Shown piece after piece: positions 35,690 through 49,113 of a stretch of 64,000 nt of DNA (its first letter is position 1; each line of letters starts with the position of its first letter). A program made the position numbers and the translations under genes. The stretch comes from Erythrophleum ivorense. Taxonomy: Eukaryota > Streptophyta > Magnoliopsida > Fabales > Fabaceae. Below the pieces are notes generated by a model. That model saw only the letters and a program-made list of their open reading frames with translations. It searched no databases and had not been told where the DNA came from. The stretch is from contig JAIUCV010000003.1 in NCBI GenBank assembly GCA_026724425.1, positions 48,300,477 to 48,364,476 of the forward strand, written 5' to 3'.

Positions 35690-35939
35690 TGGATTTTGGG
35701 CAACAAAAGTCATCGCTCAAACACCAAAAGTCGTCACAAAAACTATTTAGCAACAACAAATTAGTCGTCACTAAGTTACCGCAACAACAACCATTGCTAA
35801 AGAGATTTAATGGCAAAAAAAGTGTTGTTGATAAAAAGACTTTGTCCAATGACAAAACTCGCCCCTAAATATATGTAATTTCACCACTAAAACTTTTAGG
35901 GCCATGGCATTTAGAAATAACAAATTTTGCCACAAAAGG
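35690..35939. repeat. GTCGTCRC-rich patch, CACTA-subterminal-like
   Basis: Words such as AAGTCGTCAC, TTAGTCGTCACTAA and AAGTCATCGCT repeat here on the plus strand. Arrays of this kind are common near the ends of plant CACTA transposons, but no terminal CACTA sequence is present and the patch is truncated by A6. Confidence 0.4.
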
Positions 35940-37623
35940 TGTAATGTCCACTTTTCTCAAAAACATTAGAAATGGACTAGTTATAAAAGGAAATCCCTGA
36001 AAGAGGAAGATTCAAAACCAAATAAAATTAGGATAAAATTCTAAATAATGAAAAATGAGAATCCAAGGCTTAAGATTCTCAAAAACCAGAGCCAGAGTAG
36101 CTAAATAAAATTCGACGAAAACCAATGGTATTTTTATAATTTTGGGCACTTTTTAGAAAACTCAAAAGAGGGGTCTTTAAATGAAAAATTGAGTTTTCCA
36201 AGATTCCTAGAAGCAATCCCTAAAAATCATAGGAACTTTTAGAATGGTTCAAACTTTTTTGGTTTACGTTTTAAAAGATCAGTTAACTCGAACTTTGACC
36301 AATTCATTCAAGAAGCTTTTAAATCCAATTTGGGTGAAACCAAAGGTATTTTATGAATTAGAGGACCTAAATTTTATGATGGAGAAGACAATTCTCAAAA
36401 AGGAGTTGAAATGAACATAAATGAAAAGAACCAAAATGAGAGACTAAATTGTCATTTTGAAAAAGTGTTAAATGGACACCTAGGCTTCTTAAATCATGTC
36501 CCCCTCTTTTTCAGCCCTTACCACCAACTTGCTTTTGGTCCAAATAGATTTTGAGCCAACTCTAAGAGGCATACAAAAGGGGGGAGTCAAGGGAGGAAGA
36601 AGAAGCCTAAAAAGTGTAAGAAAACCTTACTTTTCCATGTCTTCTCCTTTACTAAGCCTCTTCCCCTCTTTCTCCTCTCTTCTCTTATGGTTTTAATGGT
36701 ATGGCTATTCCAGTAAGTGGAAGAGAGGAATTGAAGGAGAGAGCTAAGGCATAAGAAAGCTCCTTGAAAAAGCATTAAAACAAGGTAAATTCCATAGCCT
36801 TTCTTACATCTCCTTGGTTGCTTTCTTTGTGTGTATTTTTGGCCAACACTAGGCCCAATCAAAAGGGGATGATTTATGGTCTTAGCAAGGAAAAAACATT
36901 GGTTTTAGAGTATGAGAAACAAGAATATGCAATGAAATTCAAAAGAGAAGCATTAGAAATTAAATTGTCAAAGCAAGGGATTTTGTTGCACCTTGATATG
37001 TGTGAGACTTTCTAGTGATAATTTTGGTTGTCTAAGAGTGTGAATAAGTTTTCAAGACATTTAGGAAGCCTCCCAAGTGCCAATTTCCTCAAGAAAAGCA
37101 GGCAAACTCAATGGGTGTATTAGCTTTTGCATGTCTCAGCCAAACCAAAACCAAGCACCTAAGGAGAGTTTTAATTCATTCTAGAGCTAGAAAAGGACTA
37201 AACATGATTAGTAAACATCAAAGAAAGCATTAGAACGAATTTAGAATCATGGTTGGTGAGATGGAGGTCTAGGCTCTATTTTAAAACATAAAGAAGCAAC
37301 TTGTATATAGGCTCTTTGAAATGAATTTGTGTTGACCCCAAAGAGTTTAAATAGAGTCAAAAGACTTAGATAGAAGGAGAAATTAGAGCCAAGATCATGA
37401 ATTCCAATAGTTACTTCATTATGCCTTGTATGGAACCATAATTGTGTCTTAGAACAAAGTAGCCTTACATAGAGTTTGTGTGAAGCTAGAGCTTGTTCCA
37501 ATGATTGAAATATATCTCATTTAATGTATCTAGGCCAAGAGAATCAAGTGTCACCTAGTTGCAAGTGCTTAGTCAAAAAGGGGAAAAAGAATTAAAGGAA
37601 AAAGTGTGTGAATCTTACTCCTT
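35940..37623 (+). mobile_element. LTR-A copy A6, first 1.7 kb (host of the nest)
   Basis: It starts TGTAATGTCC and follows the LTR-A order: 'gggtctttaaatg' near 36170, AAACAAGGTAAA near 36780, and 'ggccaagagaatcaag' near 37530. It stops at 37623, where A7 begins, at a position equivalent to just before the CAAGGTAGCTCTC motif. The rest of A6 must lie beyond the window. A minus-strand frame at 36587-36862 is a pyrimidine-tract artefact. Confidence 0.82.
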
Positions 37624-38183
37624 TGTAAACGTGAGAAACATAATTGTCTCATTTTTCTATAAACGTACATAATTCATCGGACACAAAAGGAAGTCCCCTA
37701 GATAGAATGATTTAAGGTCCAATAAAATTAGAGCAATAATATAGACCTCAAATAATAAGGATATAAGGCTAGAGGTGCCCTGAAAAATGAGCCAGAATAA
37801 TCAGATGAAATTCAAGGAAAATGCAGTGGCATTTTTATAATTTCGGGCACTTTTTGGAAAACTCATAAGAGGAATTTTTTAATGGGAAAAATGAGTCTCT
37901 TAGGGTTTTTAGAGGCCTTGAAAACTATAGGAACCCCTAGAACAGTTAAAACCCCTATAGTGTACGTTTTAGAATGTCAGTGGACCCGAATTTTGACCCT
38001 TTCGTTCGGAAAGGTTTTAGATCCAATTTGAGTGATTCCAAAGAAATTTTACAAGTTAGAGAATCTAAATTTTATGATGGAAAAGACAATTCTCAAAAAG
38101 GAGATGAAATGAGCCTAAAATGAAAAAGCTAAGAACGAAGAGTAAAATTGGAATTTTAAAATGTCTTAAAGTGGTCCCTAGCC

Positions 38184-38192
38184 TATATATAG
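38184..38192 (+). promoter_or_regulatory. Probable TATA box of LTR-A (A7)
   Basis: TATATATAG lies 560 bp from the LTR start and is also present in the sister LTR A11. Confidence 0.65.
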
Positions 38193-41017
38193 CATGCCCC
38201 ATTTCTTCCTACTACCTTGGCTGACTTTCCTCAGCACTAAAATAGAACCTTAATCTCCTTGAAATGGCATACCAAGGGAGAGGAAGAAGGGAAGAGAAAA
38301 CCAATCAAAAAGGTAAAAAAATCTATGGTTTTCATGTTTCTTCCTTCACTAATTTTGTTCTCCTCTTTCTCCCCCCTTTTTCTATGGTTTTGATGATTGA
38401 TTTGAGGATGATTTATGGCTGGTTTAGTGAGGGAGGATAAAAATTGAAGGACTCTTGAAAAGCATGGAAACCAAGGTAGTTTCATTATCTTCCATGCCTT
38501 CTTCTTGTAGCTCTTGTAACGAGCGTAATTTTTGTAAAATGATGAAATGAGCCGTATAAAAAGAAAGTCCTCTGAAATGAGCTAGCTAATATCCCCAAAA
38601 AAATTTTAGGTAGAGTCTTAGGCTCCTAAAAATGATAATTCCAGGCTCAAACAGAAAGAAAAATGAAGCTAGGATAGTGAAATAAATTGCAACAAAAATT
38701 GACAAAATGTAATGGAATTTTTATAAATAAGTGTAACTTTTAGAAAAACACATAAGAGAGCTTTTTAAATAAAAATTTTGAGTTATCCAGGGTTCTCAGA
38801 GGCCCCAAAAACCATGGGAAGCCCCGAGACTGGTAAAGCCCTTCCGGTGTACATTTTCCAATAGTAGTGAGCCCAAATTTTGACAGATTCGTTCAGAAAG
38901 GTTTTAACTCCAAATTGAGTGATTCCAAAGGTATTTTATTAAATTGGGAACCTAAATTTTATAATGGAAAATAATTTTCTAAAAAAGGAGCTAAAATGAA
39001 GCTGGAACAAAATTGCCATTACGAACGATGAAATTAGAATTTTTGAAAAAGTGAGTTTCTTGAATGTTCCATAAGCTTCTTGGCTCTTTCTCCTCTCATA
39101 TAGCACGACCCTTTCTGACCAAAATATAGAAAAAAGCAAAAGCTCTTAGGGCGCACAAGAGAAGGAGAGAAAGGAGGAAGAAAGCCAAGGAAAGGTAGCC
39201 AATTTCAAAGAATTTTATACTTCTTCTTCTTCTAATTTTGTTCTCCTCCCTTCAAGCTTTCTTTCCATGGTTTTATTAAGTGGTTTTGGTTCTATTTTGA
39301 GTCCAAAACAAGGGGGGATAATTCAAAATTCTTAAGGAAAAGCAAATCAAGGAGAAAGGCTCTTGAAAGCACACTTAAAACTAAAGTAATTACTTGTTGT
39401 TGTTGCTTCTTCTCTTTATTCTCTCTTTGTGTGTATTTCAACCAAGAATAGAACCAAGGGAGGAAAGGATTTTTATCCAAAAACAAGAGAGGAACTAGGG
39501 TTTTAGACCATGAGGAAGAGGAATATGGCGAGAAATTGCAAGGAAAACTAACAGAAGTTAAGATAAGAAAGTGTGGTGCTTTTGAGGGAATCATGAACTT
39601 GATTTTGTGTGAGTGTTTCCTTGGCAATTTAAATGTTCCCTTGAGCTCTTAAGACTCTTAGAAACCTCCCCAAGTGGCTCTCCTGTTAAGGAAAAATCAA
39701 GAACCCTATTCTTATTCATAGGTTCATCCAAGCTAGGTTTAGTAGGTTAGGGAGTGTTTTAATCTAACCTTCATTTGGGACTTTATATGATGTTAGAAGA
39801 TGAGAGAAACCATTGAAAAAAATTTAAGAGCCATAGATTGAGAGATGGGACAATGGTATCCATAATGGTGCTTTGTGAAACAACCTAATTCTAAGCTTGT
39901 GTAAATGATTGTGTGTGGGCTTCAAGGACTTTGAATGAGGCCAAGAGGCCTAGAAATGGAAAGATATGGGAGCCTAGAGCTTGAATTGTGAAGGTTGCTT
40001 CAATAGGCCATTTATAGAACCAAGTGTATATTTAAGAGTGAGTTTAATATCTTGGCTTGCTTCAAGTGCATGATTATGTGTTATTTGTGATGTTTAGGCT
40101 AAGAGAACATCCAACCATAGAGGTGTACTTGTGAGGCTAAAAAAGGGAAGGAACCAACCAAGTAAAGCTTGCATTAAGTTAAAGGTAGCTCTCCACCTCA
40201 TTCTCCTTGCATTCTTATGTGTATGTATGTTATTGAGTGCTTGTGCATGCTTGTATGACTTGAGAACATGCCACTTGATATCTTGAAATTGCATTGGTAC
40301 CCATATGTGTTCTTAAATAGCTTTGCTTGTAGAGATTACTCATAAGAGTAAGGTGATGCCAAAAGTCTCAAGGCAAGGGTGAGACTAGGCCAAAATCTCT
40401 TGAATGGATGAGGCCAAGTCAAAAGTGTAACATCTGGTTCTCTGAAAATGAGAGAAAATGTGAGAAACGTAACATACGGTTTCTCTGTAAATGAACAAAA
40501 TTCACCAGATACAAAAAGAAGTTCTCCGAAATGATGTAGTTAAGGTCTCAAAAAATTTGGGAAGCATTCTAGACTCCTAAAAATAAGAATCCCAGGCTCA
40601 AACGAAAAGAAAAACGAAGCTAGAATAAAGAAACAATTTCTTACGGAAAACTTACGAAACGTAATGACATTTACATAATTTTGAGCAAATTTTAGAATTC
40701 ACATAGGACGACTTCTTAATTGAAAGTTTTGAGTTCATCAGAGTTCTCAGAGGTCCTGAAAATCATGGGAAGGCCTAGGACAGCTAAAGCCCCTCCAGTG
40801 GACGTTCTCCAATGTCGGTTTGCTTGAACTTTGACGGATTCGTTTGGAAAGGTTTTAACTCCAATTTGAGTGATTCTAAAATCATTTTACTAAATTGGGA
40901 ACCTAAATTTTATAATTGAAGAGACAGTTCTAAAAAATAAGCTAAAACAAATTAGAAACGAAAATGCCAAAAAGGAAGGGCAAAATAGGAATTTTTGAAA
41001 AGTTCTTCTTCCTCCTT

Positions 41018-41027
41018 TATATATAAG
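41018..41027 (+). promoter_or_regulatory. Probable TATA box of LTR-A (A9)
   Basis: TATATATAAG lies 592 bp from the LTR start, the same distance as in A2. Confidence 0.65.
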
Positions 41028-42354
41028 TGGCGCCCTTCTTCCCCCTTCATTTTGATCGACCAAGCTTTGCCCAAAAACTAGAGAAAACCCTAGGGGATGA
41101 GGCACACAAGAGGAGGAAGAAAAGGAGGAGAAATCCAAGCTAAAAGGTAAGGAAATTTAGTAGTTTTTCATGCTTTCTTCCTTCCAAACCTCTTCTCCTC
41201 CATTCTCCTTTGTTTCCTTTGATTAAAATGAAGTTTAAAATTTTGTTTTAAGGGATAAACTTAGGGAAAAATTCGTATTTGAAGAGAAGAGCCTAGAGAA
41301 AGCAAGATTCAAGTGAGAAAAAGTAAGAAAACAAGGTAATTTCTCTTTCTATGGTTGCTATCTTGGTTTCCCCTCCTTCTCCATTTCACCTCATCTAAGG
41401 AACCCTAGGAGGATTTGATTTTTAGGTAGAACCAAGGGTGAATCTAAGGAAAATGGGTGTGAGAGATTAAGAATATGCAAAGGAATTAACAAAAAGCCAT
41501 TAGATTTCAAAATGCAATTTCTAGGGTTTCAATTGCACCTTGTAAAATTTGTTTATGCACAATGGTTCCTAAGTCTAAATAAGAGTTTAATTGAGCTCCT
41601 AAGATCCCTAGAAGTCTTCCCATGTGCTTCCTCCATCAAGAAAACAAAGCAAAGTCCATGAAGCCTTAATTCCTTTATAGCCTTGGCCTAAAGGGGTTTG
41701 AGTAGTTAGGAAGAGTTTTAAATTTTTCTAAGGCTATTTTTGAGTCATATAGGATAAATAAATATGAGAGGAAGCCTTAGGAAAAATTTAGAAAGCATAG
41801 AAAGTGAGATGGTGCCTTATGTTCCATAATATGACTTAAAGAAGCAACATGTAGTTAGGCTCTTGGTTTTGATTGTGTGATAACTCCAAGAGGCTTAAAA
41901 AGAGTCAAGAATCATATTTAAAAGAAAATAATAGAGCCTAGAATTTATTTGAGGGGTTTTGCTTTATTAGGTGCAATTATGGAACCATAATGAGGATTAT
42001 AGATCAACCTAGTGTCTAAGCAAGTTATGTAGCCTTAGAATTAATTCTATGAACCTAATTGGCTTCCATAAATTGTGTTTAGGTCAAGAGAAATTATCCC
42101 CACACTTTTTTGTGTGTGTGGCCGAAAGAGGAAGCTTGGATTCAAGAGAAAAAGTGTGTAATTATATCCAAGGTAGCTCATTCCTCATTCTCTCATGCAT
42201 GATTGCTTGCTTTACTTATCTTTGAATGTGTGTATGTGTATTTTTAAGCCATGAAAAGTGTTCTAACATGACTTTGATTCCATGATGCCATGATGTTACA
42301 ATATGCTTTCATATGATGTTTATGATGTGTGCTTGGGTTTGCTTGAGTGTGGCG

Positions 42355-42520
42355 AGGCCAAGAACCCTTAGCCATGGTGAGAATAAGGCAAGAACTCTTA
42401 AGATTGGTTGAGACAAAGTAAAGAGTCCCCTAAAAGTAAAATAGACTCCCAAGAATATGGTTGAATCCAAGAATCTATTAAAGAATGGGTGAGATAAGTC
42501 TAAAATCCACAAGTAAATGG
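42355..42520 (+). repeat. 31-bp tandem array of LTR-A (copy A9, decayed)
   Basis: Units such as CCAAGAACCCTTAG and GCAAGAACTCTTAAG recur about every 31 bases. The core has drifted in the same way as in A2. Confidence 0.65.
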
Positions 42521-42561
42521 GTGAGGGCAATCTACTTGCTTGGCAAGCTTTTGTATGCTAT

Positions 42562-45182
42562 TGAGCGGCTCATTGTACAACCCTCAAAATAATACTAGGT
42601 TGATAAAATATGTAGCGAATGGCACAACCTAGGTCATCTCCCTTGGAATTGGCGTTCAATGTTTAATTGAGTGTTCTAAATGTTAAAAGACTCTAAAATT
42701 TCTAAACTAAAGGGGGTTTTGATTTAATTAAACTATCCTAAAACTAAATTGTATTAAAATTCCTAATTGCTATCTAATTGGGTGAATTATGGTCTTGTGA
42801 CTAGCTTTGGATTTGTCCCTTGGTATCCACTATCCTTATCTTAATCTAATTGTGATTAATTCTGGTCTAAGAGTTCCTAATCGTGTTCATAACAATTTAT
42901 CTTGAGTAACCACGCAAGAATCAAGAAATCAACGATCTAATGTTGAATTGAAACCTCACATCCAAATTAAATTGTCAATTCTTGTTTTAGGATCAATGAA
43001 CACTTAATTTGATTGATTAACTGATTGATTAGCTTCTGAATCATCCTAAATATTTAATTAACCAACTAAACATTAAGGAATCTTCAAATTAAACAATTAA
43101 GCTCACTCATGTATTTTATCGAACACCTTCAAAGCATACATGGAATTCAGATAATATTGAAATTAATCAGATCAATTAATCAACAAAAATACTTCCTAAT
43201 TAGTGTCTAACCAGCCACTAATTATAATTACACAAATTCTTTATCAAATATATCTTAACCAAGAAAATAAATGAAAGAGAAAAAGTGTAGGAAAAATAGA
43301 AAAGTCTTAGCCAAAATTCTGAATTATGCTTCCATGGATTCAAGCTTCTCCAAGAACTTCCTCCTAGCTAGCCTCAAGATGGAGATTAGAAATTCATGGG
43401 ATGTAGATGGAAGATGGAATGAAGATGGAGTGGAGGCGTGGAGTGAATGGAAGAATGGATGGATGGATGGAGAGGAATATGGCGTGGGGTATGTGCTGGA
43501 CGAAGAATGGTGTGTGAATGGTTGATGAATGGTGCCTCTTGGATGAATGAATGGCTTGATATATATAGGCATGAATTTCCAAAAATATAGAGACGTGGAT
43601 GTGCTAGAGAGATGTGAATAAATCAAAGGCGTGAATGGAGGATGCGTGAATATGCTAGATGCTTGCTTCCCCTCACGTTTTGTTTTAATGATTCCACGTG
43701 CTCACATGCAGCCTCTTTCTTGGATCTAAACTCTTGCTTCCTTTAAACCCCACGTGCTCAGCTGCTTCTCTTAAACTCAAGCTGCCCACGTTGTTTTCTA
43801 ATCTCAAAGCTCAGGCTTCTTCATTCTTTCTTCGTTTAACTACTGTGCTTCCCATTACTTCCAGCCTCTTCACGTTAAAACTACAGTTTAGCGTTTTATT
43901 TTCCACATGATATGCTCAAGTGTTTCTGCATGTGTGTATAGGTGTGGGTCTCGCTGTTTATTTTATTATATTTTACATGTTCTTCTACTATTTCTGCAGC
44001 TCGTCTTCATCTCGCATTAACCACGTTCTGCCCAGTTCAGCTCGTTCTTCTCCCATCTCATGCAAGTTCAGCTCGTGCAGCCCAGCTTCTTTCACGTTGA
44101 TATTCACGTGTTTTCTAGCTCCCAAGCTTCTCGTTCATTTAGCTTGTAATTACATTGTCCAGCATGGCTTCACCTTCAGCTCTTCCTTCCCAGCTCAACA
44201 TTGAGCTTCCTCATACTTCTTCATGTATCATGTGGCCTACATATACGCTTCTTCTCTTCACCAAAATTCCAGCCTATAGCTTCTTTTCTATCGTGTTTGT
44301 TCCAGCCACGTTTAACTCTTACCAACCCGTAGCTGTTTCTTCATTTGTTTCTTCTCTTAAATCCAGTCCGGCGTTGTTCTTGCTCGCATTTTTCCAGCCA
44401 TGTTTCTTCCAGCGTTTGCCCTTGTTCTGCAGCTCCTTGCTTGTGTTAGCTGGCAACTCTAAGAACCCATAGCTCTTCCAACTGAACTTCTTTTTGAAAG
44501 CTCCTTCAACCCGTAGCTTCTTATCTCACATGCATCTCTTTTTCTTCACACAACTCATTCAGCCCATGCATCCACATCAACCCAAGCTATTCATGCATCA
44601 TTCTCCAACTCTAGCTCGTGGCAACTTTTCCTCCATCCAACTCTATTCTCAGCTAATCTTCCACGTTATTTTCATGTTGCTTCCCTCTCTTCAAAAACCA
44701 ATAACTCCTTGCTCAAGTGCTCATTCCTCTTAAATCCTTCCCACTCCAAAGTCTGAGTTCGAATGAGTGTGTGCCTCCACAAAAACTAATGTGTGATGTT
44801 AAGAGAAGTCCAGCCCTCATGTTTTCTCCATGCAAGCTTCTTTCCATGTGCAGCTTCTTTAGTTTCTCTTCTCCACGTAGTGTATGTTTGCTACAAGTGG
44901 AGCCCAATTCTTCTCTTTCTTTTCTATTTAATTTTCTATTCAAAACTCCAATTACATAGTAAAATTCTGCACAAAGAAGTGAAAAAAATCAAATAGGAAT
45001 ATTCACAAAAATTATTTAAGATAAATTTATGCATTAAAATCCAATAATTTGTAACTTAATTCCTTAAATATAGAAAATGACTACTAAAATCAAATTTCAT
45101 CTAACTAAACCCTTAAAGCCATATTTGGATACTAAAATACTTAAGATAAGGAGAATAAAATGTATATAAATTATGCTTATCA
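42562..45182 (-). mobile_element. LTR-C copy C1, solo LTR nested in A9
   Basis: A 2621-bp insertion, minus strand, starts TGATAAGCATAA at 45182 and ends TGAGCCGCTCA at 42562. It is flanked by the exact duplication GCTAT (42557-42561 and 45183-45187); removing it restores the A-family sequence seen near 9024. A TATA-like TATATATA sits at 43560-43567 on the minus strand. The last 1 kb (42562-43560) closely matches C2, while the upstream half is pyrimidine-rich on the plus strand, low in complexity and dense in CACGT. Lineage is not determined because no internal domain or primer-binding site is present. Open frames at 43271-44996 are low-complexity artefacts. Confidence 0.93.
43674..44878 (-). 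promoter_or_regulatory. ACGT-core / G-box array in LTR-C (copy C1)
   Basis: CACGT (the reverse of ACGTG) occurs at 43674, 43695, 43751, 43787, 43871, 44022, 44093, 44105, 44307, 44662 and 44874. Of these, 43695, 43751 and 44105 are full CACGTG palindromes. ACGT cores are bound by plant bZIP and bHLH factors. The sites lie upstream of the LTR's TATA box. Confidence 0.6.
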
Positions 45183-48100
45183 GCTATGTATGACTTTCTT
45201 AAATGATGAAAATGCCTCTTGAATGTTTGCACATGTCAACATGACTATACATGCATTTATGAGCCTTGTTTGCATCCATTATGTATGATTGAATGGAAGA
45301 TGAGCTATTAGGATTCTTTGAATCTCATCCCCTCCTCTTCAATGATCTAACATGGTAGGTGGACCAAGTGGACAAAGTAATGGAAGCCAACCACCTTGAA
45401 GATGAGAGTATGACATCCAAGAACATGAATTTTGCTACTTTAAGGCCATACAATTGGCAAAGGATGTAATCAATGAATGTATATGTATCATGATGTTATA
45501 AACATATGTAATTCTGATAATATGTCATGTATGAATGAGAGAATATGTTATCTTACCATTAGAATGTGATTTGAACATATTTTGGCAAATTAGCTTCTTG
45601 GATGACATTATGGAATTGTGCATGTGTGAGTGAAATGGCCAAAATAAGATGCATGAGGTTTGAGACCATTTGGGCAGCCCCCACAAGTCCTAATTATGCT
45701 TTTAGACTTACCCAAGAGGTGCCAAGCCCCAAGGAAGGCCATTTGGACATTTTGGTATCCTATACGGAGCCAAAATTAATCATAATGGAACCCTATATCA
45801 CTTTTTGTCCAAATGAGCTCTTCTTAATCTGAGATTTGGCATGCAATTAGAGTTTATTGAGAGCTTTTTGGAAATATAAAATATGGAATTTTCAGAGGTC
45901 TACAGAATATTTAGTAAAATTTCAAAGTTGGCAAATTTTCTGGTTTTGGTCATGTCACTATTCACACAGGTCCGAAAATGAAATCTGTCATACAGGGCCC
46001 AAATGGCGTCCAATTGCCATAAAATTTTATATAAAGAAACTAGATATTCCCAGTGACTTGTGTCAACTAGAAGCACCTAATTTGGATGTCTAGAGAAGGA
46101 GATATGAATTTTCAAAGAATCTATCCAATATTAGGAACTCCACCTGACCTCAGTTACTATTTGATTGGATTTCAAGGTCTAAGCATGCATGAACTAGTCT
46201 GAAGTTATTTTTTCCTCTAGATAACATCCACAACTTTCTAGATTGATATCATTTGCATAGATTGGATTTTTGTGGAATTAATTGGACATTTTTGAAGTTT
46301 GTTGTAAAATTCTATGATAGCACCAGTGGACAGCCTTACCTCTAGACGATTTCGAATGTCAAACGTCCTCTGTGTTAGATGTTATGGTCTGGACATATTT
46401 GTAGCATGAATTAAACATGTTTAGCTTTCCATAATGGCCAAGAATGTATGATTTCAATTTTTCTAGAATTAGTTATGATTTTCCAAAGTGGTGACAGAAA
46501 AGTGGAAAAATCTGGCAAAAAATATATGTGTATTTTGAGCTTCCCTTTGAGTTTCATGAGTTGCAGGCCACTTTTCATGATACAAATGAGTTTATTCATG
46601 TAATTAAATATGAGAATGTGATGTATGAGCTCACATGGTCCATGAGATACCGAATGAAATTTTCATGTACGACTTAACGCAAAGAAATGCATTATTTTAA
46701 TTCCATTTTCTTGCTCTTTCATGGAATTTATGAATATAAAGCATGGGAATGTGATGAAATGAGTTAAAAATATACGGTGTTACAAAAAGTCTCTAAGTCA
46801 AGAGTGAAGCAAAACCAAAAGTCCCTAGAGCTCTTCCTTGAGTTTGCTGTGAGATGGTGGCATGAATATATGATCTCATGTGTTTTATGCTTGAAGCGCC
46901 TTTCATATTTGTGTTTTTGATGTATGTATGCCTTGAATGTGTGTGTGAATGGGTGTGTGAACTATTGAGATTCTAGGAATCTCACTCCCTTTCCCTCCAT
47001 CATCTTAAAATGTCTAGGCGGTGTTCAAGAAGCAAGGAATGCAAGCCAAGAACTTGGAGAAGTTGTATTTTGTCTATTATGTAACCTTATGTGTAATGGA
47101 ATGTCAAAGTGAGTTTGTACATGTAATTTTTAAGATGTAAGACTATGGGAAATTGTAAAATGATGTATGAATATGGTGTAGACCTTATGTGACATTAAAT
47201 TAATGAAATTATGAAATTTGGCTCTTGGATAGCTTATATGTAACTCTGTATTAATGGATGTTGGATAGCCAAATTGAGATGCATGGTGTTTGGGACTACT
47301 TGGCCAGTTCCTACAAGTTATATTCATCCTTTTAAACTTGACCAAGAGGTGCCAAATTCAAAAGAAAGATATTTGGACCAAAGTGATACCTTATAAGAGG
47401 CAAAATTGACCATATTGGGAGGCTATATCACTTTCTATCCAAATGAACTCTTCTTGCTCTGAAATTTGGCATACATCTAGGACTTGTTGAGATATTTTTG
47501 GCAAGCTAAAGTAGGAATTATTTGGAGGTCTATGAAATTTTTGGTGAATTTTTGAAATTGGCTAAAATTTCAAAATTTGTTGTTGTCATTGTTCATTTGG
47601 TCTGAATTGTATCTCTATCACTCATAAGGCAAATGAAGTCTAATTGCCACAAAATTTTACAAGAAGAAACTAGACTCTTCCAGTGACTTGTTCCAATTAG
47701 AAGCATCTCATTTGGACATCTAAAGAGAGATATATGAATTTTTAAAGTTGTTGTTCTGTTCTTAGGTACACCACCAAACCCATGTTATTATTTGATTAAT
47801 TTTCGAGGTCTGAATGCTCTTTGATTGGTTTGAAACTATTTTTATCTCTATTTAACATCTGTAGCTTTCCAAATTGGTATAGATTGCATGGATTGGATTT
47901 TTTTGGAATTAATTATGAATTTCCAAAGTTTATATTAGTAAGCTGTATCAGACATCTGGACAGCTCAACCTCCCTACCTTTTCTATTATCAAATGTGATC
48001 CAAATGAGATTTTCATGGCTGGAAATTATTTTTAATATAAATTTGATATCTAAAGCTTTCCAAAAAGCTATGGTTTGTATGATTTCAATTTTTCTACATT

Positions 48101-49113
48101 TAGTTATGATTTTTCAAAGTTTTCCCTGAAATCTATCACAATACAACCGCGAAGTATGAAGGGAATTTTAGGGTTTTTGACTCTTGATCCGTGGTTTGTA
48201 CTAAGTTTTGAGAATTTTATGATTTGTATGAATGTTGTTGGTGAGTTTATAGGGTCCTAGGGAAGTGAAATGAAAATTTATAAGCTACGAAACATAATCT
48301 AATTCATTATTTTAATGCATTTCTTGGGATTTCTTTGATGAATTGTATAATTCCACTTACAAGAAGTAGAACAATGTTAAAAATAATATGGTATTACAAC
48401 TCTTGTTATGGTATGTTTTGGCCACTTATTGGACAGCCAAAAGGGAATTGTTTTTTGAACTAAACCAAGAATGAAACCTAGGATTCAGAGTGTGAGAAAC
48501 AAGAATATGTAAAGAAATCCAAGAAAGAACCATTGATTTGCAAGATATCTAGCCTAGGGTTTCTGTAATATCTGATTTTTTTTAAATGACAAAAATGAGC
48601 ACATTTTCAAAGCAAGTCCCCTGAAATGAATTAGTTAAAGTCCCAAAAAAATTAAGTAACATTTTAGACTCCTAAAAATAAGAATCCTAGTCTCAGACAG
48701 AAAGAAAAAAAAGAGCTAGAATGAAGAAACAAATTTTGACGAAAATCTTATGAAACATAATGGAATTTTCGTAATTTTGAGCAAATTTTGGAATTTACAC
48801 AGGAGGGCTTTTTAAATGAAAGTTTTGAATTCTCCAGGGTTCTCAGAAGCATTACAAACCATGGGAAGTCCTCGGACAGTTAAATCCCCTTCGGTAGACG
48901 TTTTCCAACGTCGGTGTACTTGAAATTTGACGAATTCATTCGGGAAGGTTTTAACTCCAATTTGAGAAATTCCAAAGGCATTTTACTAAATTGGGAACCT
49001 AAATTTTATAATAGAAAGACAGTCCTAAAAAAGGAGCTAAAACGAAGGAGAAACGAAAATGCCAAGAATGAAGGGCAAAATAGAAATTTTTAAAAAAATG
49101 CTTCCTCCTCTCC

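Larger units (their letters stand above)
34131..35939. other. Unassigned AT-rich sequence with two local repeat patches
   Basis: No gene is seen. A short plus-strand stretch near 34835 reads KVIDYKWVISKT, faintly like the start of a Ty1/copia reverse transcriptase, but it is too short to call. The stretch holds an imperfect ACTAA-type repeat (35075-35250) and a GTCGTCRC-rich patch (35690-35939) that is cut by the start of A6. Confidence 0.45.
40426..46784 (+). mobile_element. LTR-A copy A9, solo LTR nested in A8, interrupted by C1
   Basis: TGTAACATCTGG to GGTGTTACA, flanked by AAAAG (40421-40425 and 46785-46789). The duplicated bases are part of the AAAAGTC core of the host's 31-bp array. 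Net of C1 it is about 3.7 kb. It has a TATA box at 41018, AAAAGGTAAGG near 41143, ACAAGGTAAT near 41334 and CCAAGGTAGC near 42170. The open frame at 45602-45832 belongs to the recurring LTR-A set. It is closest to A2 in its first 100 bases. Confidence 0.95.
38515..48398 (+). mobile_element. LTR-A copy A8, solo LTR nested in A7, interrupted by A9
   Basis: TGTAACGAGCG at 38515 to GGTATTACA at 48398. The flanks GCTCT (38510-38514) and ACTCT (48399-48403) are a target duplication with one change, and the host sequence joined across them matches A11 near 63047. Net of A9 it is about 3.5 kb. The 31-bp array is split by A9 (units at about 40350-40425 and 46785-46830). No internal domain. Its start matches A4, so the two form a subfamily. 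Confidence 0.92.

Noticed and set aside
36587..36862. 91-codon minus-strand frame in A6, and similar ones at 38237, 39292, 40890 and 62749
   Set aside because: All are antisense to the pyrimidine-rich leader region after the LTR-A TATA box. They share sequence because the LTRs do, not because of coding selection.
43271..44996. Cluster of frames on both strands in C1
   Set aside because: Low-complexity translation of pyrimidine-rich LTR sequence and an ATGG microsatellite (43455-43470). The overlapping frames on both strands are not coding.
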